A stretch of DNA of 5,291 nucleotides from Oscillospiraceae bacterium. GTDB lineage: Bacteria; Bacillota; Clostridia; Oscillospirales; Acutalibacteraceae. Position 1 is the first letter of the stretch. Every line of letters starts with the position of its first letter. The translations under genes and the position numbers were made by a program. Below, piece after piece: positions 1-5,051 of the stretch. The stretch covers positions 2,475 through 7,765 of the forward strand of contig DNIP01000048.1 of the NCBI GenBank assembly GCA_003499325.1. Reading direction: 5' to 3'. The notes under the pieces are model-generated. The model ran no database searches. It saw only the letters and a list, made by a program, of their open reading frames with translations, and was not told the origin of the DNA.

Positions 1-28
1 ACTCCTAACTCCTCACTCTTATCTCTTT
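1..28. repeat. Truncated array of 7-base units (possible right arm of a heptad element)
   Basis: The first 28 bases read as four 7-base units: ACTCCTA, ACTCCTC, ACTCTTA, TCTCTTT. The pyrimidine-rich strand and the period match the right arms of the three elements further along the window (at 1457-1484, 3104-3138 and 5260-5291). It is probably the end of a fourth copy whose body lies before the window. With only one arm visible, this could also be chance low-complexity sequence. Confidence 0.45.
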
Positions 29-72
29 GTCCCTAAAAAGATGTTATACTTCATCACAATTTGTTAGATTTC

Positions 73-122
73 GGCGGATTTTTTGCAAAATGTATAAAAA
101 TGGCGGGGATTTTTTGCGAAAT
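73..122. repeat. Imperfect direct repeat upstream of serC
   Basis: Bases 73-91 (GGCGGATTTTTTGCAAAAT) and 102-122 (GGCGGGG, then ATTTTTTGCGAAAT) are near-identical copies, 29 bases apart start to start. They differ by a two-base insertion and one A/G change. The first copy contains the perfect palindrome TTTTGCAAAA (81-90). They lie 27 or more bases upstream of the likely serC -35 box, so they could be a paired binding site or just a local duplication. No known operator was recognised. Confidence 0.5.
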
Positions 123-148
123 TACTATGCCGTAATTCCCGATTGTTA

Positions 149-177
149 TTGAATTAACGACTGAATTGTCATATAAT
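149..177 (+). promoter_or_regulatory. Predicted sigma-A promoter of serC(-serA)
   Basis: A -35-like TTGAAT (149-154, four of six consensus bases) is separated by 17 bases from a perfect -10 TATAAT (172-177). Transcription would start near base 184 and leave a leader of about 70 bases before the serC ATG at 254. This is the best-placed promoter before serC, and it would drive serA as well because no terminator is visible between the two genes. Confidence 0.65.
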
Positions 178-190
178 TGTAACTGGTATT

Positions 191-226
191 ATTAGTATGT
201 TACAAACCGACAAGCGGTTTACTAAT
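191..226 (+). promoter_or_regulatory. Bulged hairpin in the serC leader
   Basis: ATTAGT (191-196) pairs with ACTAAT (221-226), and AAACCG (204-209) pairs with CGGTTT (215-220). This leaves a 5-base loop (ACAAG) and a 7-base bulge (ATGTTAC) on the 5' side. The hairpin sits just after the predicted transcription start and ends 13 bases before the AGGAGGT ribosome binding site (240-246). It is far too short for a T-box leader, and no known riboswitch was recognised. A role in control or mRNA stability is inference only. Confidence 0.5.
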
Positions 227-253
227 AGTCATCATATTTAGGAGGTATATATT

Positions 254-1339
254 ATGGCAAGAGTTTACAATTTTTCGGCAGGTCCCTCTATGCTGCCCGA
301 AAGCGTACTGAAGACCGCGGCTGCTGAGATGCTCGACTACAAGGGCACCGGCGAGTCCGTTATGGAGATGTCCCACCGCTCCAAGGAGTACGGCGAGATC
401 ATCACCGAGGCCGAGTCTCTCCTGCGTGAGATCATGAACATTCCCGACAATTACAAGGTCCTGTTCTTGCAGGGCGGCGCTTCCACCCAGTTTGCCGCTA
501 TCCCGCTCAACTTTATGAACGGCTCCGGCAAGGCTGATTATGTCATCACCGGTCAGTGGGCAAAGAAGGCTGCTGCCGAGGCAGGCCGCTACGGCGACGT
601 CAACATCGTTGCTTCCTCCGCGGATAAGACCTTCTCTTATATTCCGAAGCTCGACAAGAGCACCTTTACTCCCGACGCGGACTACTTCTACATCTGCATG
701 AACAACACCATCTACGGTACTGTTTATCATGAGCTGCCCGATACCGGCGACGTTCCGCTGATCGCGGATATCTCTTCCTGCTTCCTCTCTGAGCCGCTCG
801 ACGTTACCAAGTTCGGTATGCTCTACGGCGGCGCGCAGAAGAACGTCGCTCCCGCAGGTGTGACCATCTGCATCATTCGTGAGGATCTGCTCGGTAAGGC
901 GAGAGATATCACTCCCACCATGCTCAACTACCAGATCCATGCGGACAACGGCTCAATGTACAACACACCTCCCTGCTACACCATCTACATCATGAAGCTC
1001 GTCCTCGAGTGGATCAAGAACGACATCGGTGGTCTGGAGAAGATGAAGGAGCTCAACGAGCGTAAGGCAAAGATCCTGTATGACTTCCTCGATTCCTCCG
1101 AGCTGTTCAAGGGTACTGTTGTTCCCGAGGATCGTTCTTTGATGAACGTTCCGTTCGTTACCGGCGACACCAATCTGGATGCAAAGTTTGTTGCTGCCGC
1201 TAAGGAAGCAGGCTTCATCAACATCAAGGGTCACCGTACCGTCGGCGGTATGCGCGCATCTATCTACAATGCGATGCCGATCGAGGGCGTAGAGAAGCTC
1301 GTTGCCTTCATGAAGAAGTTTGAAGAGGAAAACAAATAA
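254..1339 (+). CDS. serC: Phosphoserine aminotransferase
   Basis: A cytosolic, PLP-dependent class V aminotransferase of 361 residues, the usual family length. It converts 3-phosphohydroxypyruvate plus glutamate to O-phosphoserine plus 2-oxoglutarate, the second step of serine synthesis. The N-terminal NFSAGPSMLP (6-15) and LQGGAS (72-77) are hallmark motifs. Trp102, Thr152, Asp172 and Gln195-Lys196 (in YGGAQKN) match the PLP-contacting residues of E. coli SerC, with Lys196 as the Schiff-base lysine. Arg42, His327 and Arg328 (GHRTVGGMRAS) match its substrate-phosphate and carboxylate residues. The start is fixed by AGGAGGT at 240-246, seven bases before the ATG, and by the conserved N-terminus. 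serA follows after 166 bases, so the two pathway steps are probably co-transcribed. The same enzyme can act in pyridoxal phosphate synthesis in some bacteria, but nothing here points to that. The gene appears intact. Confidence 0.97.
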   Translation: MARVYNFSAGPSMLPESVLKTAAAEMLDYKGTGESVMEMSHRSKEYGEIITEAESLLREIMNIPDNYKVLFLQGGASTQFAAIPLNFMNGSGKADYVITGQWAKKAAAEAGRYGDVNIVASSADKTFSYIPKLDKSTFTPDADYFYICMNNTIYGTVYHELPDTGDVPLIADISSCFLSEPLDVTKFGMLYGGAQKNVAPAGVTICIIREDLLGKARDITPTMLNYQIHADNGSMYNTPPCYTIYIMKLVLEWIKNDIGGLEKMKELNERKAKILYDFLDSSELFKGTVVPEDRSLMNVPFVTGDTNLDAKFVAAAKEAGFINIKGHRTVGGMRASIYNAMPIEGVEKLVAFMKKFEEENK

Positions 1340-1340
1340 T

Positions 1341-1490
1341 AATGAGGAATTATGAATTAGGAATTATGGGCGGACGCTGTCCGCACCTGATTCGTATAGG
1401 GGCTGAAACGCTTCATTGATATCTTATTAGGAATCGTAACACGAAGTGTTTCCCTTCATTCCTCATTCCTCATTACTCATTCCTAATTAA
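1341..1490. repeat. Heptad-armed palindromic element, copy A (serC-serA spacer)
   Basis: It begins one base after the serC stop codon. The left arm is four 7-base units (AATGAGG, AATTATG, AATTAGG, AATTATG; 1341-1368). Next come hairpin GCGGAC-GCT-GTCCGC (1370-1384), ACCTGATTCGTA, and a middle stem of GATTC (1389-1393) with GAATC (1431-1435). Hairpin AACAC-GAA-GTGTT (1438-1450) follows, then TCCCTT. The right arm is CATTCCT twice, CATTACT and CATTCCT (1457-1484), then AATTAAC. The right-arm unit is the reverse complement of the left-arm unit (ATTCCTC/GAGGAAT). The layout matches copies B and C. No T-run follows the hairpins, so this is unlikely to be a terminator, and serA is probably read through it. 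No open frame of note lies inside. Confidence 0.75.
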
Positions 1491-1505
1491 CCAAAGGGGA
1501 TTATT

Positions 1506-2651
1506 ATGTATAACATTCTGAAATTAAACAAGATTGCCGCTATCGGTACCGATAGACTCGGCGCAAACTATAACTGTGTGGACGAGTGCGACGCTCCCGA
1601 GGGTATCCTCGTTCGCTCCGCCGCTATGCACGACATGGAGCTGCCCGAGAGCCTTCTCGCGATTGCCCGTGCCGGCGCAGGCGTCAACAACATCCCGCTC
1701 GACAAGTGTGCCGAGAAGGGTATCTGCGTATTCAACACGCCCGGCGCTAATGCTAACGCCGTTATGGAATTGGTGATCGCGGGTCTGCTGCTCGGCTCCC
1801 GTAAGATCTCCGAGGGTATCGCATGGTGCAAGACCCTCAAGGACGATCCCAACAACCTCAAAGCCGTTGAAAAGGGCAAGAGCAAGTTTGTCGGCCCCGA
1901 GATCAAGGGCAAGACCCTCGGCGTTGTCGGTCTGGGCGCGATCGGCGTATTGGTCGCCAATGCCGCAAGAGCGCTTCATATGAACGTCATCGGCTATGAT
2001 CCTTATCTGAACGTCAACGCGGCGCTGCATCTTTCGCGCCATGTGGTGACGGTCAACAATCTGGATGAGCTGTATGCCAAGGCGGATTATGTCACCCTGC
2101 ACCTGCCGCTCAACGACGGCACCCGCGGCATGATCAATGCCGAGACCATCGGCAAGATGAAGGACGGCGTTCGTCTGCTGAACTTCTCGCGTGACGGTCT
2201 TGTCAAGTCCGACGATATCATCGCGGCGCTCGGTAACGGTAAGATGGCGGCGTATGTCACCGACTTTGCTACCAACGATCTGCTGGATGTTGACGGCGTT
2301 GTCGCAATCCCGCATCTGGGCGCTTCCACTCCCGAGAGTGAGGACAACTGCGCGGTGATGGCTGCCGACGAGATCAAGGATTATCTCGAGAACGGCAATA
2401 TCAAAAACAGCGTGAATTTCCCGAATGTTTCTATGCCGAGAACCGGCGAGACCCGCTTCTGCATCTTCCACAGCAACAAACCTAAGATCATCTCTCAGCT
2501 GTTGGAGCTCATCGGCGGCAATGTCGAGAACATGGAGAACAAGAGCCGCGGCGACTATGCGTATACGCTCATTGACGTCACCGGTGCGAACGCAGGCGCG
2601 GCTGACGCAATCAAGGCAATCGACGGCGTGATCCGCGTCAGAGAGCTGTAA
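1506..2651 (+). CDS. serA: D-3-phosphoglycerate dehydrogenase with C-terminal ACT domain
   Basis: A cytosolic, NAD-dependent 2-hydroxyacid dehydrogenase of 381 residues. It oxidises 3-phosphoglycerate to 3-phosphohydroxypyruvate, the first step of serine synthesis, and its product is the SerC substrate. The substrate-binding part includes VRS (36-38) and AGAGVNNI (56-63). The nucleotide fold has GLGAIG (142-147) with Asp165 at the end of the second strand. Catalytic Arg229 (NFSRDG) and His270 (PHLGAST) are present. Ungapped alignment from Arg229 puts Asp258 where E. coli SerA has Glu269. An ACT domain spans about 316-381; His322, Asn324 and Asn342 fall at the spacing of E. coli serine-binding His344, Asn346 and Asn364, so feedback inhibition by serine is plausible. 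The usual ACT glycine (E. coli Gly349) is Lys327. The protein is shorter than E. coli SerA (410), as in clostridial forms. AAAGGGG at 1493-1499, six bases before the ATG, supports the start. Confidence 0.95.
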   Translation: MYNILKLNKIAAIGTDRLGANYNCVDECDAPEGILVRSAAMHDMELPESLLAIARAGAGVNNIPLDKCAEKGICVFNTPGANANAVMELVIAGLLLGSRKISEGIAWCKTLKDDPNNLKAVEKGKSKFVGPEIKGKTLGVVGLGAIGVLVANAARALHMNVIGYDPYLNVNAALHLSRHVVTVNNLDELYAKADYVTLHLPLNDGTRGMINAETIGKMKDGVRLLNFSRDGLVKSDDIIAALGNGKMAAYVTDFATNDLLDVDGVVAIPHLGASTPESEDNCAVMAADEIKDYLENGNIKNSVNFPNVSMPRTGETRFCIFHSNKPKIISQLLELIGGNVENMENKSRGDYAYTLIDVTGANAGAADAIKAIDGVIRVREL

Positions 2652-2714
2652 ATTCGGTTTACGGTATTATTGTCATTGAGAAGCTCGAAAGAGCTGCGGC
2701 AATCTCAACCGAAT
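2652..2714. repeat. Imperfect palindromic intergenic repeat after serA
   Basis: It starts directly at the serA stop codon. ATTCGGTT (2652-2659) and AACCGAAT (2707-2714) are perfect 8-base inverted ends. Inside, AGCTC-GAAA-GAGCT (2682-2695) is a GNRA-loop hairpin, and TTGAGA (2676-2681) can pair with TCTCAA (2703-2708). The phrase TGTCATTGAGAAG followed by GGCAATCTC resembles a GTCATTGCGA...GCAATC palindrome that recurs between genes in many bacteria. That likeness is from memory and was not searched. It differs clearly from the heptad-armed elements. Confidence 0.55.
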
Positions 2715-2724
2715 AAATGATGAT

Positions 2725-2755
2725 AACGCCCACGGCTTCGGCTGTGGGCGTTTTT
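2725..2755 (+). terminator. Rho-independent terminator of serC-serA
   Basis: ACGCCCACGGC (2726-2736) pairs with GCTGTGGGCGT (2741-2751) in an 11-base-pair stem with a single G-U pair. The TTCG loop is closed by C-G, the classic extra-stable tetraloop. A run of five T (2751-2755) follows at once. It lies 74 bases after the serA stop, beyond the palindromic repeat, and closes the serine operon. Confidence 0.92.
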
Positions 2756-2933
2756 GTGTGGGTAGTTTTTTGTGAGGTTATAATGTATCGTTTGAGGTGG
2801 GCGTTTATCGGAAAGGTTTCGGTACGTCGCAAGCGCCGTACCCTACGGAGGGATTGATCTGCTTCGCGTTGGACTACATATATCGGAAAGGTTTACTGGG
2901 TTTTGCCTGAATTAACACAAAATTCACAAAGAA
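2756..2933. other. Non-coding spacer with a 14-base direct repeat and a small hairpin
   Basis: No convincing gene lies between the serA terminator and the htpG control region. TATCGGAAAGGTTT occurs twice without mismatch, at 2806-2819 and 2881-2894, exactly 75 bases apart. Between the copies, GGTACG (2821-2826) can pair with CGTACC (2837-2842) around a 10-base loop. CCCT-ACGG-AGGG (2841-2852) offers a competing small stem. This may be a partial tandem duplication or the footprint of a small insertion. No promoter was found here apart from the one before htpG. Confidence 0.5.
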
Positions 2934-2960
2934 TTAGCACTCTAACCTTGACAGTGCTAA
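2934..2960. promoter_or_regulatory. CIRCE operator (HrcA binding site) of htpG
   Basis: TTAGCACTC (2934-2942), a 9-base spacer (2943-2951) and CAGTGCTAA (2952-2960) match the CIRCE consensus TTAGCACTC-N9-GAGTGCTAA at 17 of 18 arm positions. The one mismatch (C for G at 2952) is also the fifth base of the -35 box TTGACA. CIRCE is bound by the heat-shock repressor HrcA, usually before groESL and hrcA-grpE-dnaK. Here it covers the -35 region of the only promoter seen before htpG, so HrcA repression with release on heat stress is strongly suggested. hrcA itself is not in the window. Confidence 0.93.
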
Positions 2961-2975
2961 AATATGGAGTATAAT
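2948..2975 (+). promoter_or_regulatory. Sigma-A promoter of htpG
   Basis: A perfect -35 TTGACA (2948-2953) and a perfect -10 TATAAT (2970-2975) are separated by 16 bases, one short of the optimum. The start should fall near 2982, giving a leader of about 175 bases that consists almost entirely of repeat copy B. The -35 box lies in the spacer and right arm of the CIRCE operator, so bound HrcA would block polymerase. Confidence 0.9.
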
Positions 2976-2980
2976 AGTTT

Positions 2981-3138
2981 ATAGAATAGAGAACAGAGAA
3001 TAGAGAACAGAGAATAGTTGATGGAGGGCTATGCCCTCACCCGATTTGTATGGTAAGATCGAACGTATTACAAATCCAAAACGCGGAAGCGTTTCCCTTT
3101 ACTATTATCTATTATCTGTTATCTATTATCTGTTATCC
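2981..3138. repeat. Heptad-armed palindromic element, copy B (htpG leader)
   Basis: The left arm is five 7-base units (ATAGAAT, then AGAGAAC and AGAGAAT alternating; 2981-3015). Hairpin GAGGGC-TAT-GCCCTC (3024-3038) follows, then ACC. The middle stem pairs GATTTGTA (3043-3050) with TACAAATC (3069-3076), a perfect 8-base inverted repeat. Hairpin AAACGC-GGAA-GCGTTT (3079-3094) comes next, then CCCTT. The right arm is five units (ATTATCT/GTTATCT, the last GTTATCC; 3104-3138) whose reverse complement is AGATAAY, against AGAGAAY on the left, so the arms pair with about one mismatch per unit. AATAGT (3013-3018) and ACTATT (3101-3106) pair perfectly at the inner end. As RNA this could fold into a closed stem carrying three hairpins, starting at the predicted transcription start and ending 6 bases before the htpG ribosome binding site. 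Confidence 0.78.
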
Positions 3139-3143
3139 GGAAA

Positions 3144-3149
3144 AGAGGA
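3144..3149 (+). promoter_or_regulatory. Ribosome binding site that decides the htpG start
   Basis: AGAGGA (3144-3149) lies about eight bases before the ATG at 3157 but only one or two bases before the in-frame ATG at 3151. This favours 3157, which gives the family-typical start MAKKQFKTES. The frame stays open upstream to an ATG at 3031, but that ATG lies inside the hairpin of repeat copy B and has no ribosome binding site. Confidence 0.75.
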
Positions 3150-3156
3150 AATGAAA

Positions 3157-5046
3157 ATGGCGAAAAAGCAATTCAAAACAGAATCCAAAAAACTGCTGGA
3201 TATGATGGTCAACTCCATCTATACCCATAAGGAGATCTTCCTGCGTGAGCTGATCTCTAACGCGTCGGACGCGATCGACAAGCTCTATTTCCGTTCGCTG
3301 ACCGACAACAGCGTCGGGCTGGATCACGACGATTTCGAGATCCGTCTGACTGCGGACAAGGACAACCGCATCCTGACTGTCACCGATAACGGTATCGGCA
3401 TGACCAAGGAGGAGCTCGAGAACAACCTCGGCACCATCGCAAAGTCCGGCTCGCTTGACTTCAAGTCAGATGAGGAGAACAAGAGCGAGAACATCGATAT
3501 CATCGGCCAGTTCGGCGTAGGCTTCTACTCCGCATTCATGGTCGCCGATAACATCAAGGTCGAAAGTAAGGCGTTCGGCTCTGACGAAGCCTTTGTCTGG
3601 GAGTCCTCGGGCGCCGACGGCTATACGATCAAGCCCTGTGACAAGGAAAAGGTCGGCACGGTCATCACCCTGCATATCAAGGAGGATACCGAGGAGGAGA
3701 AGTACGGCGAGTTCCTCGAGACTTATCGCATCCGTGAGCTGATCAAGAAATACAGCGACTACATCCGCTATCCGATCCGCATGGAGACCTCGCATAAGCA
3801 GAAGAAAGAGGGCACCGAGAACGAGTATGAGGACGTCTACGAGGACGAGACCCTCAACAGCATGACCCCCATCTGGAAGAAGCCGCAGAGCAAGGTCACC
3901 GATGAGGAGTATGCCGAGTATTACAAGGGCAAGTTCAATGATTATGAAGCGCCCCTCAAGGTGATCCGCCAGTCCACCGAGGGCAACGCGACCTACACCG
4001 CCCTGCTGTTTATCCCGTCCCACGCGCCGTATGATTACTACAGCCGCGATTATGAGAAGGGCTTACAGCTCTACAGTAGCTCCGTGATGATCATGGAGAA
4101 GTGCAAGGATCTCCTGCCCGACCATTTCAGCTTTGTCAAGGGACTGGTGGACAGCGCCGATCTGAGCCTGAATATCTCGCGTGAGATGCTCCAGCATGAC
4201 CGTCAGTTGAAGATCATCGCCAAGGCTTTGGAGAAAAAGATCGCCTCGGAGCTCGGCAAAATGCTGAAAACCGACCGCGAGAAGTACGAGCAGTTCTTCC
4301 GTGAGTTCGGTGCACAGCTCAAATGGGGCATTTATTCCTCCTTCGGTGTGAACCGCGAGGAATTGCAGGATCTCATTCTGTTTAAATCCTCCAATGAGGG
4401 CAAGTATACTTCTTTAAAAGAATATATCGACCGTGCAAGAGAGAATCAGGACAAGATCTATTATGCTGTCGGTGAGACCGTCGAGAAGATCGCGATGCTC
4501 CCGCAGGTAGAGAGCGTGCTCGCCAAGGGCTATGAGGTGCTCTATCTGACTGAGGACATCGACGAGTTCTGCGTTCAGATCCTGCGCAATTATGATAACA
4601 AGGACTTCCTCAACGTCTGCACCGACAACCTCGACCTCGGCGACGAGGAGGAGAAGGCACAGCTCAAGGAAGAGAACGATAAGTCCGAGGAGCTCTTTAA
4701 ATTCATGAAGGAGAGTATCGGCGATAAGGTGGCGAAGGTGCGCTACACCAACACCTTGAAGAATCACGCTGTTTGCCTCTCCAGCGAGGGCAATGTGTCT
4801 GTCGGCATGGAGCAGATCCTCAACAAGATGCCCGGCACGGAGGGTCAGAATATCAAGGCGGAGACCGTGCTCGAGATCAACCGTGAGCATCCGATCAAGG
4901 ACAAGCTGCTGTATCTGTTCGGCAACGATAAAGAGAAGCTCGCCGATTACAGCAAGATTCTCTACGCCCAGGCGCGCTTGATCAACGGCCTGAACCTCGA
5001 CAACCCCGCCGAGATCAGCGACCTTGTCTGCGATTTGATGGTGTAA
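3157..5046 (+). CDS. htpG: Molecular chaperone HtpG (bacterial Hsp90)
   Basis: A cytosolic, ATP-dependent homodimeric chaperone of 629 residues from the chosen start, the normal HtpG length. The N-terminal GHKL ATPase domain (about 1-210) carries ELISNASDA (31-39) with catalytic Glu31 and Mg-binding Asn35. It also has DNGIGMT (77-83) with adenine-contacting Asp77, GTIAKSG (92-98) and GQFGVGFYS (117-125). The middle client-binding domain (about 230-500) contains IPSHAPYD and LNISREMLQ, where Arg342 matches the ATP-contacting Arg336 of E. coli HtpG. The C-terminal dimerisation domain runs to 629 without the MEEVD tail of eukaryotic Hsp90, as expected. An acidic stretch (EGTENEYEDVYEDE, 218-231) lies at the N/middle linker and is shorter than eukaryotic charged linkers. 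The gene stands alone, with a CIRCE-controlled promoter and its own terminator. All key residues seem intact. The start at 3151 is a minor alternative. Confidence 0.97.
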   Translation: MAKKQFKTESKKLLDMMVNSIYTHKEIFLRELISNASDAIDKLYFRSLTDNSVGLDHDDFEIRLTADKDNRILTVTDNGIGMTKEELENNLGTIAKSGSLDFKSDEENKSENIDIIGQFGVGFYSAFMVADNIKVESKAFGSDEAFVWESSGADGYTIKPCDKEKVGTVITLHIKEDTEEEKYGEFLETYRIRELIKKYSDYIRYPIRMETSHKQKKEGTENEYEDVYEDETLNSMTPIWKKPQSKVTDEEYAEYYKGKFNDYEAPLKVIRQSTEGNATYTALLFIPSHAPYDYYSRDYEKGLQLYSSSVMIMEKCKDLLPDHFSFVKGLVDSADLSLNISREMLQHDRQLKIIAKALEKKIASELGKMLKTDREKYEQFFREFGAQLKWGIYSSFGVNREELQDLILFKSSNEGKYTSLKEYIDRARENQDKIYYAVGETVEKIAMLPQVESVLAKGYEVLYLTEDIDEFCVQILRNYDNKDFLNVCTDNLDLGDEEEKAQLKEENDKSEELFKFMKESIGDKVAKVRYTNTLKNHAVCLSSEGNVSVGMEQILNKMPGTEGQNIKAETVLEINREHPIKDKLLYLFGNDKEKLADYSKILYAQARLINGLNLDNPAEISDLVCDLMV

Positions 5047-5051
5047 GATTC

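Noticed and set aside
42..50. Extended -10-like TGTTATACT upstream of serC
   Set aside because: No -35 box at suitable spacing, and the promoter at 149-177 fits much better.
184..253. T-box or amino-acid riboswitch in the serC leader
   Set aside because: The leader is only about 70 bases and has no T-box motif or antiterminator/terminator pair.
200..940. Long open frame on the - strand opposite serC
   Set aside because: It is a shadow of serC codon bias: there is no recognisable family, no ribosome binding site of note, and it covers an unmistakable conserved gene.
1370..1450. Hairpins in the serC-serA spacer as terminator or attenuator
   Set aside because: The stems are short (5-6 pairs) with no T-run after them, and their pattern is explained by the shared repeat element.
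1524..2471. Long open frame on the - strand opposite serA (315 codons)
   Set aside because: It is a codon-bias shadow of serA with low-complexity composition and no recognisable domain.
2981..3138. Short repeats at the htpG leader as a CRISPR array or tRNA-like gene
   Set aside because: The 7-base units have no unique spacers, and the closed-stem-with-three-hairpins layout lacks tRNA-specific bases such as the TTCGA loop and CCA end.
3031..3156. A 42-codon N-terminal extension of htpG, starting at the ATG at 3031
   Set aside because: The frame is open but the ATG lies in the loop-stem of repeat copy B, there is no ribosome binding site, the extension is translated repeat sequence, and HtpG proteins start at the MAKKQF-type N-terminus.
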